Source of the DNA: JAUVRX01 sp049664225
GTDB taxonomy: Bacteria > Acidobacteriota > Thermoanaerobaculia > Multivoradales > JAHEKO01
Assembly (NCBI GenBank): GCA_049664225.1
Contig: JBATEX010000145.1
Coordinates: 1-64,000, forward strand
Direction of reading: 5' to 3'
DNA length: 64,000 bases
The notes below the pieces were generated by a model, which was not told where the DNA came from, made no database searches, and saw nothing but the letters and a program-made list of their open reading frames with translations. The translations under genes were made by a program, and so were the position numbers. Below, piece by piece: positions 1 through 9,500 of the stretch (positions are counted from its first letter, which is position 1; the number at the start of each line of letters is the position of its first letter).

Positions 1-139
1 GCCCGCCATCTCAGGGAAGTCCTCGCTCGTCGCTCCTCAACAACCTGCAAGGTTGCCTCCGGTGCTCCTCCCTGCGGGTGACCAGATCTGACAGACGCTT
101 TCCACAATCTGCTCGCGGCGTCATGAATAATGCGGGCTA
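1..139 (-). repeat. MITE-like element, copy A (truncated by window edge)
   Basis: This stretch is the reverse complement of 10448-10585, about 90% or more identical with one single-base indel. It ends at 121-139 in a terminal repeat that matches both ends of the complete copy at 10448-10628. It is non-coding. The other end lies outside the window, so its full length here is unknown. Confidence 0.85.
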
Positions 140-276
140 AGTGTTTCGTGTTCAATGACTTGCCATCACACAGGGGTCTTCGCGCGAGCCTTGCTCCCGC
201 GCTCGCTTGATCGCGACGCTGGATGCTGCGATCCTCGACCTACCAAAACGCTAAAGCCAGACTGAGGAGAGTGATC

Positions 277-1965
277 ATGGTCCAGCGCAGACAGAATTCG
301 AAGATGGGATACGGATTGAGTCGACGTGAGCTTCTGGGAGCGGGCTCACTCGGTGCCGCCGCCGCGCTGACAGGAGGCCTTTCCTGCTCTCGACAGGAGG
401 GACCTGCCTCCCCAGTCCATGACTCGACGCCGATCCCCTTCGGGGTCGATGATTTCGAGTTGTCAGAATTATCGGTCCTCGAACTTCAAGCGGCAATGGA
501 ATCAGGGCAATGGACGGCACACGACATCACAGCGATGTACCTCGATCGCATCGAAGCGGTCGATCGTCGGGGTCCCGAGCTGCGCTCCATCCTCGAGGTC
601 AATCCGGAGGCCCTGGCCATTGCCGAAAATCTCGACAAGGAGCGCGAGTCGAAGGGCCCGCGTGGACCTCTGCACGGCATTCCCGTGCTCCTCAAGGACA
701 ACATGGCCACTGCTGATCGAATGTCCACCACGGCGGGCTCCCTGGCGCTCGAAGGCTGCACCCCGCCTGGAGATTCGGAGGTAGCGCATCGTCTGCGCGA
801 GGCCGGAGCCATACTGCTGGGCAAGACCAATCTGAGCGAGTGGGCCAACTTCCGCTCCAATCATGCATCCAGCGGATGGAGCGGACGCGGAGGTCAGTGC
901 CGGAATCCCTACGCCCTGGACCGAAACCCATGTGGCTCCAGCTCCGGATCCGGGGCAGCTACGTCGGCGAGCTTGGCAAGCGTCTCTCTCGGTACTGAGA
1001 CCGACGGTTCCATCGTCTGCCCATCGAACGCCAACGGCCTGGTCGGGGTCAAACCGACGGTCGGTCTCGTCAGTCGGGCGGGGATCATTCCGATTGCCCA
1101 CTCGCAGGACACCGCCGGCCCCATGACAAGAACGGTCGCAGATGCCGCAGCTCTTCTAGGAGCTCTCGTGAGTGTCGATCCGGCAGACAAAGCAACGAGC
1201 GGAAACCAGGAAAGAAGCACCCTCGACTACACCGCGTTTCTGGATCCAAGCGGACTCTCCGGCGCGCGGATCGGAGTCGCCCGCCAGTATTTCGGATTCC
1301 ATCCCGGGGTCGATGCCGTTCTCGAAGAAGCGCTCGAAGGCATGAGGCGACAGGGAGCGGAGTTGATCGACCCGGTGGATTTCTCTACACGCGGAACGTT
1401 CGGAGATGCAGAACTCGAGGTGCTGCTGTATGAATTCAAAGCCGGTCTCAATCGGTATCTCGCAGACCTCGGAGGCGACGCGAAGATCCGCAGCCTGGCC
1501 GACATCATCCGCTTCAACGAAGAGAATGCGGATCGTGAAATGCCGTTCTTCGGACAGGACATCTTTGTCGAGGCCCAGACCAGGGGAGACCTGACCAGCC
1601 CCGACTACCTCGAAGCACTGTCGACCTGCCGTCGGGCCACTCGCGATGAGGGAATCGATGCAGTCATGGACCTGCATCAGCTCGACGCCATTGTCGCGCC
1701 GACCGGAGGGCCAGCCTGGACAACCGATCTCATCAATGGCGACCACTTCCTCGGCGGCAGTTCGAGTCTTGCCGCCGTCTCTGGATATCCGAACATCACG
1801 GTACCCGCAGGATTCGTCCACGGGCTACCGATCGGTTTGTCCTTCTTCGGTCGGCCCTGGAGCGAACCGCAACTCCTCCGCCACGCTTTTGCCTTCGAGC
1901 AGGCCACGCGAGTGCGCCGAGCCCCAGAATTCAGAACCACCCTGCCAAGCCAGATCTCAGGCTAG
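277..1965 (+). CDS. Amidase-signature hydrolase, Tat-exported, probable lipoprotein
   Basis: Amidase-signature family (GatA-like fold), 562 aa, hydrolysing an unknown amide. The Ser-cisSer-Lys residues are visible: Lys in VLLKDN, the Gly/Ser-rich loop GSSSGSGAA, and the nucleophile Ser in GTETDGSIV. The N-terminus carries a twin-arginine motif (SRRELL, Arg16-Arg17) before an Ala/Gly-rich hydrophobic stretch ending in LSC at residue 37. This suggests Tat export, possibly with lipid attachment. I start at ATG 277 because TGAGGAGA lies just upstream; an in-frame ATG further upstream has no such site. The 3' end overlaps the convergent YhhN gene by 9 bases. Secreted amidases of this type are usually annotated only as amidase; the substrate cannot be read from sequence. 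Confidence 0.9.
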   Translation: MVQRRQNSKMGYGLSRRELLGAGSLGAAAALTGGLSCSRQEGPASPVHDSTPIPFGVDDFELSELSVLELQAAMESGQWTAHDITAMYLDRIEAVDRRGPELRSILEVNPEALAIAENLDKERESKGPRGPLHGIPVLLKDNMATADRMSTTAGSLALEGCTPPGDSEVAHRLREAGAILLGKTNLSEWANFRSNHASSGWSGRGGQCRNPYALDRNPCGSSSGSGAATSASLASVSLGTETDGSIVCPSNANGLVGVKPTVGLVSRAGIIPIAHSQDTAGPMTRTVADAAALLGALVSVDPADKATSGNQERSTLDYTAFLDPSGLSGARIGVARQYFGFHPGVDAVLEEALEGMRRQGAELIDPVDFSTRGTFGDAELEVLLYEFKAGLNRYLADLGGDAKIRSLADIIRFNEENADREMPFFGQDIFVEAQTRGDLTSPDYLEALSTCRRATRDEGIDAVMDLHQLDAIVAPTGGPAWTTDLINGDHFLGGSSSLAAVSGYPNITVPAGFVHGLPIGLSFFGRPWSEPQLLRHAFAFEQATRVRRAPEFRTTLPSQISG

Positions 1966-2586
1966 AGTGACGCTCCAGGCGAATAGAAGCTGAGCGGCAT
2001 AGTAGAGCGGCAAGCCGATCAGACGATTCACGAAACCGGGCCGCAGGAATCGGTTCCTGGCGACCGCCAGGTCGGACAGATAGAAGGCGGCCGGAGCGAT
2101 GAGGAACACCATCTCCCGGGCTCGGGCCCAGGCTCCTATCCCGAGGGCCAGCATTCCTGAGATGACCAAGATGTATGCAGCCACCGGCCTGCGCAGGCTG
2201 CGATCGGCGCTCCTGAGAAGCACCCCTCCGACAGGCCAGGCGATGCAAGCCAGCGCGACGGCGCTGAGCATTGCCCATCGAGCATCGACTCCATGCACCA
2301 GGAAGGCGACCGAATAGCAGACATGCCCGAGCAGGAAGCTCAGGATCCCGGCCTTGAAAGATCCTTTGTGGGCGGGAATCAACAGGACATCACCAAGCCA
2401 GCACGCGACCAGAGCCGTCAGTACCCAGAGTCCATACTCGCTTTGGCGAGCGCCCATCTGCAGGGCAAATGCGACAAATGCGGCTGATGCCAGCGGCTTG
2501 GTGAACCTGGCTCCGAAGCGCCATCCCTTCCATTCGCACCACAGAAGGAGGGCCACGAGAGCTGCCAAGAAGCAGACGATCAGCAC
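1957..2586 (-). CDS. YhhN/TMEM86-family membrane protein (lysoplasmalogenase-like)
   Basis: 209-aa polytopic membrane protein with about eight hydrophobic segments. The family landmarks are a KPL motif after TM1, the GDVLL motif in the middle and a FLLGH stretch. Characterised members hydrolyse the vinyl-ether bond of lysoplasmalogens; bacterial members are mostly untested. It is divergent from the XRE regulator at 2688 and shares with it a 101-bp intergenic region holding a perfect palindrome, so co-regulation is possible but unproven. No signal peptide beyond the first membrane segment is seen. Confidence 0.82.
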   Translation of the reverse strand: MLIVCFLAALVALLLWCEWKGWRFGARFTKPLASAAFVAFALQMGARQSEYGLWVLTALVACWLGDVLLIPAHKGSFKAGILSFLLGHVCYSVAFLVHGVDARWAMLSAVALACIAWPVGGVLLRSADRSLRRPVAAYILVISGMLALGIGAWARAREMVFLIAPAAFYLSDLAVARNRFLRPGFVNRLIGLPLYYAAQLLFAWSVTLA

Positions 2587-2642
2587 CTCTCCAGACTATC
2601 CGAAATCGGCTCTGTGGAAGCTCTGCATGGGCAAGAGGACTC

Positions 2643-2671
2643 TTGAGTTGTATGTGTGTAGTGTTTACTAT
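2643..2671 (+). promoter_or_regulatory. Sigma-70-type promoter of the XRE gene
   Basis: TTGAGT (2643-2648) and TACTAT (2666-2671) are separated by 17 bases, each matching 4 of 6 consensus positions. The predicted start near 2678 would leave only about 10 bases before ATG 2688, so the transcript would be almost leaderless. This agrees with the absence of a ribosome-binding site. Confidence 0.5.
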
Positions 2672-2682
2672 ACACTACACAC
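2654..2682. promoter_or_regulatory. Perfect 11-bp inverted repeat, probable XRE operator
   Basis: Arms GTGTGTAGTGT (2654-2664) and ACACTACACAC (2672-2682) are perfectly complementary around a 7-bp spacer that includes the putative -10 box. The repeat ends 5 bp before the XRE start codon and sits between divergent genes. The geometry is that of an autorepressor operator. The assignment to the adjacent regulator is inference. Confidence 0.75.
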
Positions 2683-2687
2683 TTGAA

Positions 2688-3041
2688 ATGTCTCGATTCG
2701 GCAGTTACATCCGACGGCGTCGCGAGGACCTGAGGAAGATGGACCGCACCTATTCGGTGCGCCAGGTGGCCACTCGCGTCGGAGTCGAGCCGTCCTACCT
2801 GAGCAAGGTCGAGCGCGGGCACGAGGCTCCACCGTCAGAGGCCAAGATCCGCGCCCTCGCCCGTGAGCTGGATGAGAACCCCGACGTTCTACTCGCCATG
2901 GCGGGCAAGGTCGCCGGCGACCTCCAGGACGTCATCCGCCGCAGGCCGCGCCTCATGGCTCAACTCATTCGCCAAGTCCAATCGATGCCGGACACCAGCT
3001 TGCGCAAGCTCGTTGCAAGTGCTGGTCGCAAGCAGAACTGA
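2688..3041 (+). CDS. XRE-family helix-turn-helix transcriptional regulator
   Basis: 117-aa DNA-binding protein. The N-terminal half is a Cro/C1-type HTH: SVRQVATRVGVEPSYLSKVE is the helix-turn-helix, followed by the usual E-R-G-x-E-x-P-P turn. The C-terminal ~45 residues are helical and basic (RRRPRLMAQLIRQ) and could mediate dimerisation. ATG 2688 is chosen because upstream in-frame starts would place coding sequence inside the palindrome and promoter. The unknown gene at 3053 follows after 11 bp in the same orientation, so the two probably form one operon under the palindromic operator. Confidence 0.88.
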   Translation: MSRFGSYIRRRREDLRKMDRTYSVRQVATRVGVEPSYLSKVERGHEAPPSEAKIRALARELDENPDVLLAMAGKVAGDLQDVIRRRPRLMAQLIRQVQSMPDTSLRKLVASAGRKQN

Positions 3042-3052
3042 AAGGAGATCCA

Positions 3053-3952
3053 GTGATCGAGCTAACCCACGACAACCTGAACTTTACTTTTCCAGAGATT
3101 CACCCTGACGCGAAACTGACGATCGATTTCCAGCGCACGCTACGGATTCCGGATGGAGAACGAGATTTCCCCCTCCTCCCAGGTCTCGGACGCTACCCCC
3201 TGTTTCCGGTTGGGGAGCTAGTCGAACAGGGTTCTGCTCCCTGGCTTCGCCAGGTGGAAGCGATGCTGCCGATGTATCAGTCCGAAGCCATGTGGCTGAG
3301 CTTCCAACCTTCTTACTCCGTGGCCCACCAGACCTTCTACCCTTTTGCAGTGAAGATCTCGACTGGCAGAAGAGACGCTGTGTCCGGTCGGAGATCGTCC
3401 AGCGCTCTCCATCGCAACCCTCAGGACTATCTCGTTCTCACGGAGCAGTCGTGGCTCGGCGGATACTCGAACGGGCGCGGCCAGGTGCATCAGTTCGTTG
3501 CGGTCCCTTTCGGCAACAAGGAGATCGACGGCGCCGAACATCGCGACTTCGACAACAGAGGAAGGGTGCAGATCGATGTCTATCCACTGACACGCCACGC
3601 CTTCGAGCTCTACCACCCGGCCGGTTCCTGGAAGGCCCATCTTGCAGCCACCGCCACCCGACCCAGCGGCAACGGAGACTTGAAACGAAAGCTACACGAG
3701 GAGCTCGAGCCGCAGAAGGTCGACGGTAACCCGTTTCGTCACGAAGACTGGGACAGGGAGGCTCGTGCGAGCTACTCTCTTCACCTTGCAAACTCGCTTC
3801 AATGGTGTGCGATGACGGGTAGCCCTCCGCCCTCCCCGCCCCTCTCGGCGAATCTCGCGGCCCGGATGGCGGAAAGCCCGGAATCCCACGGACGCTCAGC
3901 CTTTCAACCCTGGCGAGCCCTGATGGAAGGGACCAAACCTCTGATTGGTTGA
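3053..3952 (+). CDS. Conserved protein of unknown function, co-transcribed with XRE regulator
   Basis: 299 aa, GTG start preceded by AAGGAG (3042-3047). The protein is soluble, with no signal peptide or membrane segment. Conspicuous stretches are YPFAVKISTG, NPQDYLVLTEQ, QFVAVPFG and QIDVYPL. I recall a similar order of motifs in widespread uncharacterised bacterial proteins (YPFA, PQDY, WLDG, QFVA-P-G), so I treat it as a conserved family rather than an orphan, but I know no function. The C-terminal ~80 residues are low complexity (Pro/Ser-rich). The likely operon with an 11-bp-upstream repressor suggests a product whose level is tightly controlled. Confidence 0.7.
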   Translation: MIELTHDNLNFTFPEIHPDAKLTIDFQRTLRIPDGERDFPLLPGLGRYPLFPVGELVEQGSAPWLRQVEAMLPMYQSEAMWLSFQPSYSVAHQTFYPFAVKISTGRRDAVSGRRSSSALHRNPQDYLVLTEQSWLGGYSNGRGQVHQFVAVPFGNKEIDGAEHRDFDNRGRVQIDVYPLTRHAFELYHPAGSWKAHLAATATRPSGNGDLKRKLHEELEPQKVDGNPFRHEDWDREARASYSLHLANSLQWCAMTGSPPPSPPLSANLAARMAESPESHGRSAFQPWRALMEGTKPLIG

Positions 3953-3987
3953 TCGGCTCGAAACTCGGCGAGGTCAGCGGAGTCGGA

Positions 3988-5187
3988 TCAAGATTCCTGC
4001 CGCAAAGCCTGTTTGAGAAACTCTATCGCCTCGGTTCGGCGTGACAGCGAGTCTGCAATTCCCTGAAAGAGCCTTCCGGAGCCACCGCCACGTCCACCGA
4101 GAATCTCGCAAACTCGAGCGCCAGCCCTACTCAACTCCAGGCCAGAGCCTTCCCCCTGCACAAGCGAGAACTTGAACCTGCCGTCCCCCTCGCAGGTCAG
4201 AAACCCTACTCTCTCCCCGGCTCGCTTGCCGAACTCCTCTGATATCGGCCGTAGCAGGCCTGCCTCGACACCTGCGAGATGGTAGTCGACCATGTCGTCC
4301 GAGCGGTCGAGCAATCTCCCAACGAGCTCTTGTGCAAGCCTCTCTTCGACAAGGCGACATCGCCGCCTGGCCTGAGCCAACTGCTCCAGCTTGAGACGAC
4401 AGACGTCAACCAGCTCAGCGTCGCCGGTGTCCAGGACGGCTCGGAGCTCCGCACCTCTTGCCTCGTGCTGCGCCAAGCGCCTCCTCAGGCGTGCCCCCGC
4501 CACCCAGTACAGCCGGGTGCCTCCTCGCTGCGGTTCCGAACTGAGGATCTTCACCCCGCCCACCTCCGACGTCAGGCCTACATGAGTGCCACCGCAGGTA
4601 TTCAGGTCGACGCCGTCGATCTCCACCAATCGGATATCTCCCACGTGGCCGGCCGGCAGCCCTCGGCTCCGAACTTCGAGTGACCTGTACTCCTCAGGGT
4701 CGACTCGATGTGTCCTGATCCGCTTTGCGGCCGCCACCTGCAAAGCGACGGCATCCTCCAGGGTACGGACGTCTTCTGATCGAGGCGCCGCGATGTCCAG
4801 ATCGATGTCGCTGGTATCTTCTCCAAGATGAAAGGCTCGGGTGTGCCAGCCGAACAGATCCAGCGCCAAAGCCGACAGGAGGTGCTGAGCCGTGTGCTGC
4901 TGCATATGATCGAATCGACGCTCCCAGTCCAAGTGCAGCAGACCTCTCCCGACCGTCAGCTCGCCTTCATCGAAGTAGTGCCGTATCTCACCCTTTCGCT
5001 TGCGAACATCGTTGATTCTCAAGCCTTTCAGCCAGCCAAAATCACAGGGCTGGCCACCCCCTTCAGGATAGAGGATCGTGTCGTCCAGCACCGCGAAGGT
5101 GCGGTCGCCCTCGCGCCGTACTCCCACCACCTCGACTTCCAACTCGGTCCTGTATGGAGCTGTCTCGTAGCTGGGGATCCGCTTCAT
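3988..5187 (-). CDS. alaX: AlaX-type alanyl-tRNA editing hydrolase (long form with DHHA1-like tail)
   Basis: 399-aa stand-alone relative of the alanyl-tRNA synthetase editing region. Such enzymes deacylate Ser- or Gly-tRNA(Ala) in trans. The zinc ligands are visible as HTAQH (His98, His102) and CGGTH (Cys198, His202). An N-terminal beta-barrel region (EGGGQPCD) precedes them. The C-terminal 170 residues contain a coiled-coil stretch and end in a Gly-rich CEILGGRGGGSG motif typical of DHHA1 domains, which makes this the long AlaX form. No aminoacylation domain is present, so it is not AlaRS itself. Confidence 0.9.
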   Translation of the reverse strand: MKRIPSYETAPYRTELEVEVVGVRREGDRTFAVLDDTILYPEGGGQPCDFGWLKGLRINDVRKRKGEIRHYFDEGELTVGRGLLHLDWERRFDHMQQHTAQHLLSALALDLFGWHTRAFHLGEDTSDIDLDIAAPRSEDVRTLEDAVALQVAAAKRIRTHRVDPEEYRSLEVRSRGLPAGHVGDIRLVEIDGVDLNTCGGTHVGLTSEVGGVKILSSEPQRGGTRLYWVAGARLRRRLAQHEARGAELRAVLDTGDAELVDVCRLKLEQLAQARRRCRLVEERLAQELVGRLLDRSDDMVDYHLAGVEAGLLRPISEEFGKRAGERVGFLTCEGDGRFKFSLVQGEGSGLELSRAGARVCEILGGRGGGSGRLFQGIADSLSRRTEAIEFLKQALRQES

Positions 5188-5235
5188 GGCCGACCCTCGA
5201 CGCAGCTTGTCAGAGTCTCCTGATCGCGACCGGCA

Positions 5236-6390
5236 CTAGCCTCGTGTCCAGCCTGACTGATCCGCACCGGCTCCGCGAATCAGCTGATCGCTGGACTGGG
5301 GACGTGAAAACAAGTAGCCCTGGCCGTAGGCGAAGCCCATTCCCCGACACACTGCGGCCTCTTCCTCGGTCTCCACGCCTTCCGCAATGAGGTCGATTCC
5401 CAGGTCCAAAGCCAGCTTGGCAAGACTCGCCAGGAGCCGGCGACGAGCCGGAGGCGCACCGTCGATGTCCTCGATCAGGCTGCGGTCGAACTTCAGGAAA
5501 TCGGGCGGCACATCGGCCAATTCCAGCAGGCGCGCCTGACCGGCGCCGAAGTCATCGTAGACGAGGAGAACATCGAAGCGTTGGAGCTCAGCCATGAGAC
5601 GCTGGATCATCGTCGAGTCGGTCACGGCAGCTTCATGGATCTCGATCGCCATCCGCACCTGCGGGAACTCGGATCTCGCTCTCTCCAACGACCTCAGCAG
5701 ACGGTCTTCCCGCAGCTCTCGCGGGTGAGTATTGAAGAAGAACCGCGGTGCACCGAGAAACGAGGCGCACTCCGGAAAACTATGCTGGCGCAGGAGTTCG
5801 CTGAGCTCGACCTCGACCCCGAGGACTGCCGCCAGATCGAACAGCTCATAGGGGGTGCTGGGAAGACCTTCCGAATCCCCCCTGCCCAGAACCTCGTACC
5901 CCAGGAGATCGCGTTTCGAGAGCCCGACTATGGCCTGGAACTCATGTCTCACTCCGCCATCCTGCAAAAGGACCCGAAGCCGTTCAGCTTTCTCGACCAC
6001 CAATTGGGGCAACTTCGAGCTGATGACCGCCGTCGAGCCAATGAGCTCCTCGCTGCCCTCGGCATCCATCAGACCAAGACGAAATTCGAGAGTCGCGAAG
6101 TGCAGGATGTCCCCTTCATCGAGAGGTGCTTGACCAGTCAGAAGTTCCTGGTTGAGAAATGTACCGTTGGTGCTTCCCAGATCACGAACCATCAATCGGC
6201 CGTCGTGCTCGTACAGCTCTGCGTGCTGAAATGAAACGATCTGCAGTGGCAGCGTCAACTCGAGACCGGCCTGACGTCCGACTCTGAAAGGCAACGAGTG
6301 GATCGGAACCCGGTACAGCCTGCCACTCAGGTCCATGAAGCCCTCCAGGTACCAGAGCGGTTTCGTCAGAGATCGAGTCGGGTCACTCAC
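5236..6390 (-). CDS. FHA-EAL fusion, predicted c-di-GMP phosphodiesterase
   Basis: 384 aa. Residues ~25-100 form an FHA phosphothreonine-binding domain (SFQHAELYE and RDLGSTNGTFLN). Residues ~130-375 form an EAL domain whose catalytic set looks intact: E of EVL, N of FNTHP, E of EIHE, DDFG, K of FLKFD, E of AEGVET and Q of GQGYLF. It should hydrolyse c-di-GMP and be localised or activated through binding to phosphorylated proteins. There is no membrane segment. The domain order is uncommon. The window also encodes a Ser/Thr kinase (33398) and a diguanylate cyclase (37307), plausible partners in the same cell. Confidence 0.88.
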   Translation of the reverse strand: MSDPTRSLTKPLWYLEGFMDLSGRLYRVPIHSLPFRVGRQAGLELTLPLQIVSFQHAELYEHDGRLMVRDLGSTNGTFLNQELLTGQAPLDEGDILHFATLEFRLGLMDAEGSEELIGSTAVISSKLPQLVVEKAERLRVLLQDGGVRHEFQAIVGLSKRDLLGYEVLGRGDSEGLPSTPYELFDLAAVLGVEVELSELLRQHSFPECASFLGAPRFFFNTHPRELREDRLLRSLERARSEFPQVRMAIEIHEAAVTDSTMIQRLMAELQRFDVLLVYDDFGAGQARLLELADVPPDFLKFDRSLIEDIDGAPPARRRLLASLAKLALDLGIDLIAEGVETEEEAAVCRGMGFAYGQGYLFSRPQSSDQLIRGAGADQSGWTRG

Positions 6391-6541
6391 CTTGATGGCG
6401 TCTCCGAATCTGAATCCAGTACTCCTCCTCCTTCAAACTACTTAGAGGGACTCTTTATTGTACAGCCGGAGCCTTCCCTTCTCTGCCCCAGATCTAACAG
6501 CAGATTGTGAGTCGATAGCCGTTCGGCGCCTGGCCCCGGTC

Positions 6542-9500
6542 TTACAGAACCGGCACCTCCAGTGCCGCGGGTAGCAAGATCGATGGGATGCCCTGCTCCT
6601 GAAGCTGGCCATTCAGGGTTGGCAGCGTTTCGGTGAACAGGATATTGACCTCCTCGACTTTCTCTTGGAACTCCGCCTCGAGCTCCACTAGATAGTCGAT
6701 CTGTGCCTTGGTGGGCGCTGCAAACTGCCCATCGACCTCCCGGGCCAGGGACTGCAGACGCTCGCTCAAGCGCGGCCCCTGGCTCCAGTAGGGCTTGTCC
6801 TCGGCTCGAGCCAGGCCCTCTACCAGCTCGGCGGTCCCTTGCTCATAGTCGCTGAGCGCAGAAAGCAGATCGTCAGGAAGATCCTGTTCCATCTTCTTGA
6901 CGGTCGCCCGTCGAGCCGCCAATTGAGCGGTTACCGCGTCGATTCTGCGTAGGCCGTCGTTGAGGACCGAGACTTTGTCTTGCAGAGCTTTGACGAACAG
7001 GAACTGCTGGCGCAGATCTTCGAGACCGACGTCGATACTCGGATCGACCCTGACCTCGACCGGTGCTTCCATCATCTTCTCATCGAAGGTCAAACGAACG
7101 GTATAGGTACCGGGAAGGACCCATGGACCCCGTGGCGGACCATCGAACTCGTCGGCTTCCGGTTTCTCGTCCGTGCGTTGGCGAGGACCGTCCATTGCCA
7201 GGTCCCACGCAACACGATTGAGACCTTTCTTTCTACCCAGGCTTTCTCCATCGAGCGTTCGGATCGTCTCCCCCGATACGCCGAGGATCTCGATCTTGAG
7301 GCGCTCCTCCTCGGCCTCATCACTCTCATCTTTGTGCTTCGCCGCCTTGGAGGAGTCGTCGGAAGTCACAGCCTCATCTTCTTCTTCCAGGTCCTCGCTG
7401 AGATAGTAGGTGACCAAGGCCCCTGCCGGTGGGTTGGGTGCCTTGTGGCGCCTGTCTCCCAATCCATAGCGGGTAAACCGGGAGGGGTACCTCAGCGCCG
7501 GCCGCATACCGAAAAGGTGAGTCTTCTGCTCGTCATCCGTCGGATCGAACTCCTGAAGAGGCGTCGCATCATCGAAGACCCAGATAGCACGTCCGTGGGT
7601 TCCCAGGATGAGGTCGTTTTCCCGTGGATGGACGAGCACATCATGGACCGCCACGGTGGGCAGGTTCTTCAGATGCAGGCGCCGCCAGGTCCCACCCCGG
7701 TCATGCGAGGCGTAGAGCCCCAACTCTGTGCCGACCCAAAGCAGGTCGTGATTGCGAGGGTCCTCCCGTACGATCCAGACCCAGGCGCCTTCTGGGAGAC
7801 CGTCCGAGATACGCCGAAAGGTGCCGCCAGAATCATTGGTAACGTAGATGTGGGGACGGAAATCGTCGAACATGTGACGATCGAAAGCGACGTAAGCCGC
7901 ATTTGGAGAGGTTCTCGATGGCTCGATGTGGGAGACCGGAGAGAACTCGGGCATGTCCGGAACGTTGGTAGTGACATCCTGCCATGCGTCGCCACCATCC
8001 TGGCTCACATGGAGCCGCCCATCGTCGGAGCCTGCCCACAGCAATCCGGCCTGAACCGGCGACTCGGCGAAGCTGATCAGGGTCGTGTGGTATTCGGCGG
8101 TGGTGTTCTCTGTCCAGGCGGGGCCACCCGCCTCGCCCTGCTTTTCAGGATCGTTGGTGGTGAGATCCGGACTGATGACCTGCCAGCTGTCGCCAAAATC
8201 CCGAGTCTTGAACACAACGTTGCCGGCAAAGTAAATGGTGTGGGGATCATGGGGAGAGGCCACGATCGGTGCGTTCCAGTTGAAACGATACTCGAGAACC
8301 CCAACCGGCCCTCCATCGTTTCGCCTCGGCTGGGGTGAGACGTCGATCTGTTGACGGGTGCGCATGTCCGTCCGAACGATTCCGCCACCCTGGTACTCCG
8401 AGAGGAAAAGCTCCGGATCATCTGGGTGGGGTACCACCCAGTAGGCATCACCAAAGCTCATCATTCTCCAGTCGTCTTCCAGGATTCCCGCTGGTTCCCG
8501 GGTACGGCTCGGCCCGTACCAGGTGCCGTTGTCCTGAAGACCACCTCCCAGGTAGTAAAAGGGCTCCCGGTCGTCATGGAAGACCTGGTAGAACTGTGCG
8601 ATCGGGAGATTCCGAATCGGGTCCCAGGTGCCACCCCGATCGTAGGACACGGCGATGCCACCATCCTGCCCCTGCCAGATCCGCCGTGGATCGATCGGGT
8701 CGATCCAGAGGCTGTGGAAGTCCACATGGGTGCTCTTCGAGATACGTTCCCAGGAATTGCCGCCATCGATCGAAACGAAGAGACGGCTGGAGATGGCGTA
8801 GACGCGGTTCTCGTTCTGGGGATCGACCCGCATATCCGTGTAGTAGAGGCCGCGAGAGACGATCTGGACATTGTCTGTCATCTTCTCGAAAGTCTCGCCC
8901 CTGTCCTGCGACCGAAAGAACGTCCCTTCATCGGACTCGACGATCAGATAGACCACCTGGGGATTGCTGGGAGCGACCTTGACGCCGATTCGCCCCATCA
9001 ACCTGGGCAGCCCCTCGTCCAGCTTCTCCCAGCTGGCTCCTCCATCCACCGTCTTCCACACTCCCCCTTCTTCGCTACCGGTCCGGTGGGTCCAGGGCTT
9101 GCGCTCGAAGTGCCAGAAGCCCGCGTACAGGATGTTGGGATTCGTCGGGTCCATGTCCAGGTCGGAAACACCGTGGCGATCATCGACAAAGAGCACCTTC
9201 TCCCAGCTGGCGCCGCCGTCGGTCGAGCGGAAGACTCCCCGCTCCTCGTTCGGCCCGAAGATGTGCCCCAGGGCACCGACATAGACGATGTCGGGATCGG
9301 TAGGGTGAACGACGATTCGCGAGATGTGACGTGTATCGCCAAGCCCCATATGCTTCCAGCTCGCACCGCCGTCAGTGGATTTGTAGATGCCGTTGCCATA
9401 CGAGACACTGTTGCGCACGTTGGCCTCCCCGGTACCGACGTAGATCACGTCGGGGTTCGAGGGCGCTAGCGCCAGATCGCCAATGGAAGCTATCGGCTGG

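Noticed and set aside
6980..8338. Long open frame (452 codons) on the plus strand opposite the BNR protein
   Set aside because: It is antisense to strong Asp-box coding sequence, lacks recognisable domains and has composition typical of a G+C-rich shadow frame. The same applies to the frame at 8351-9469.
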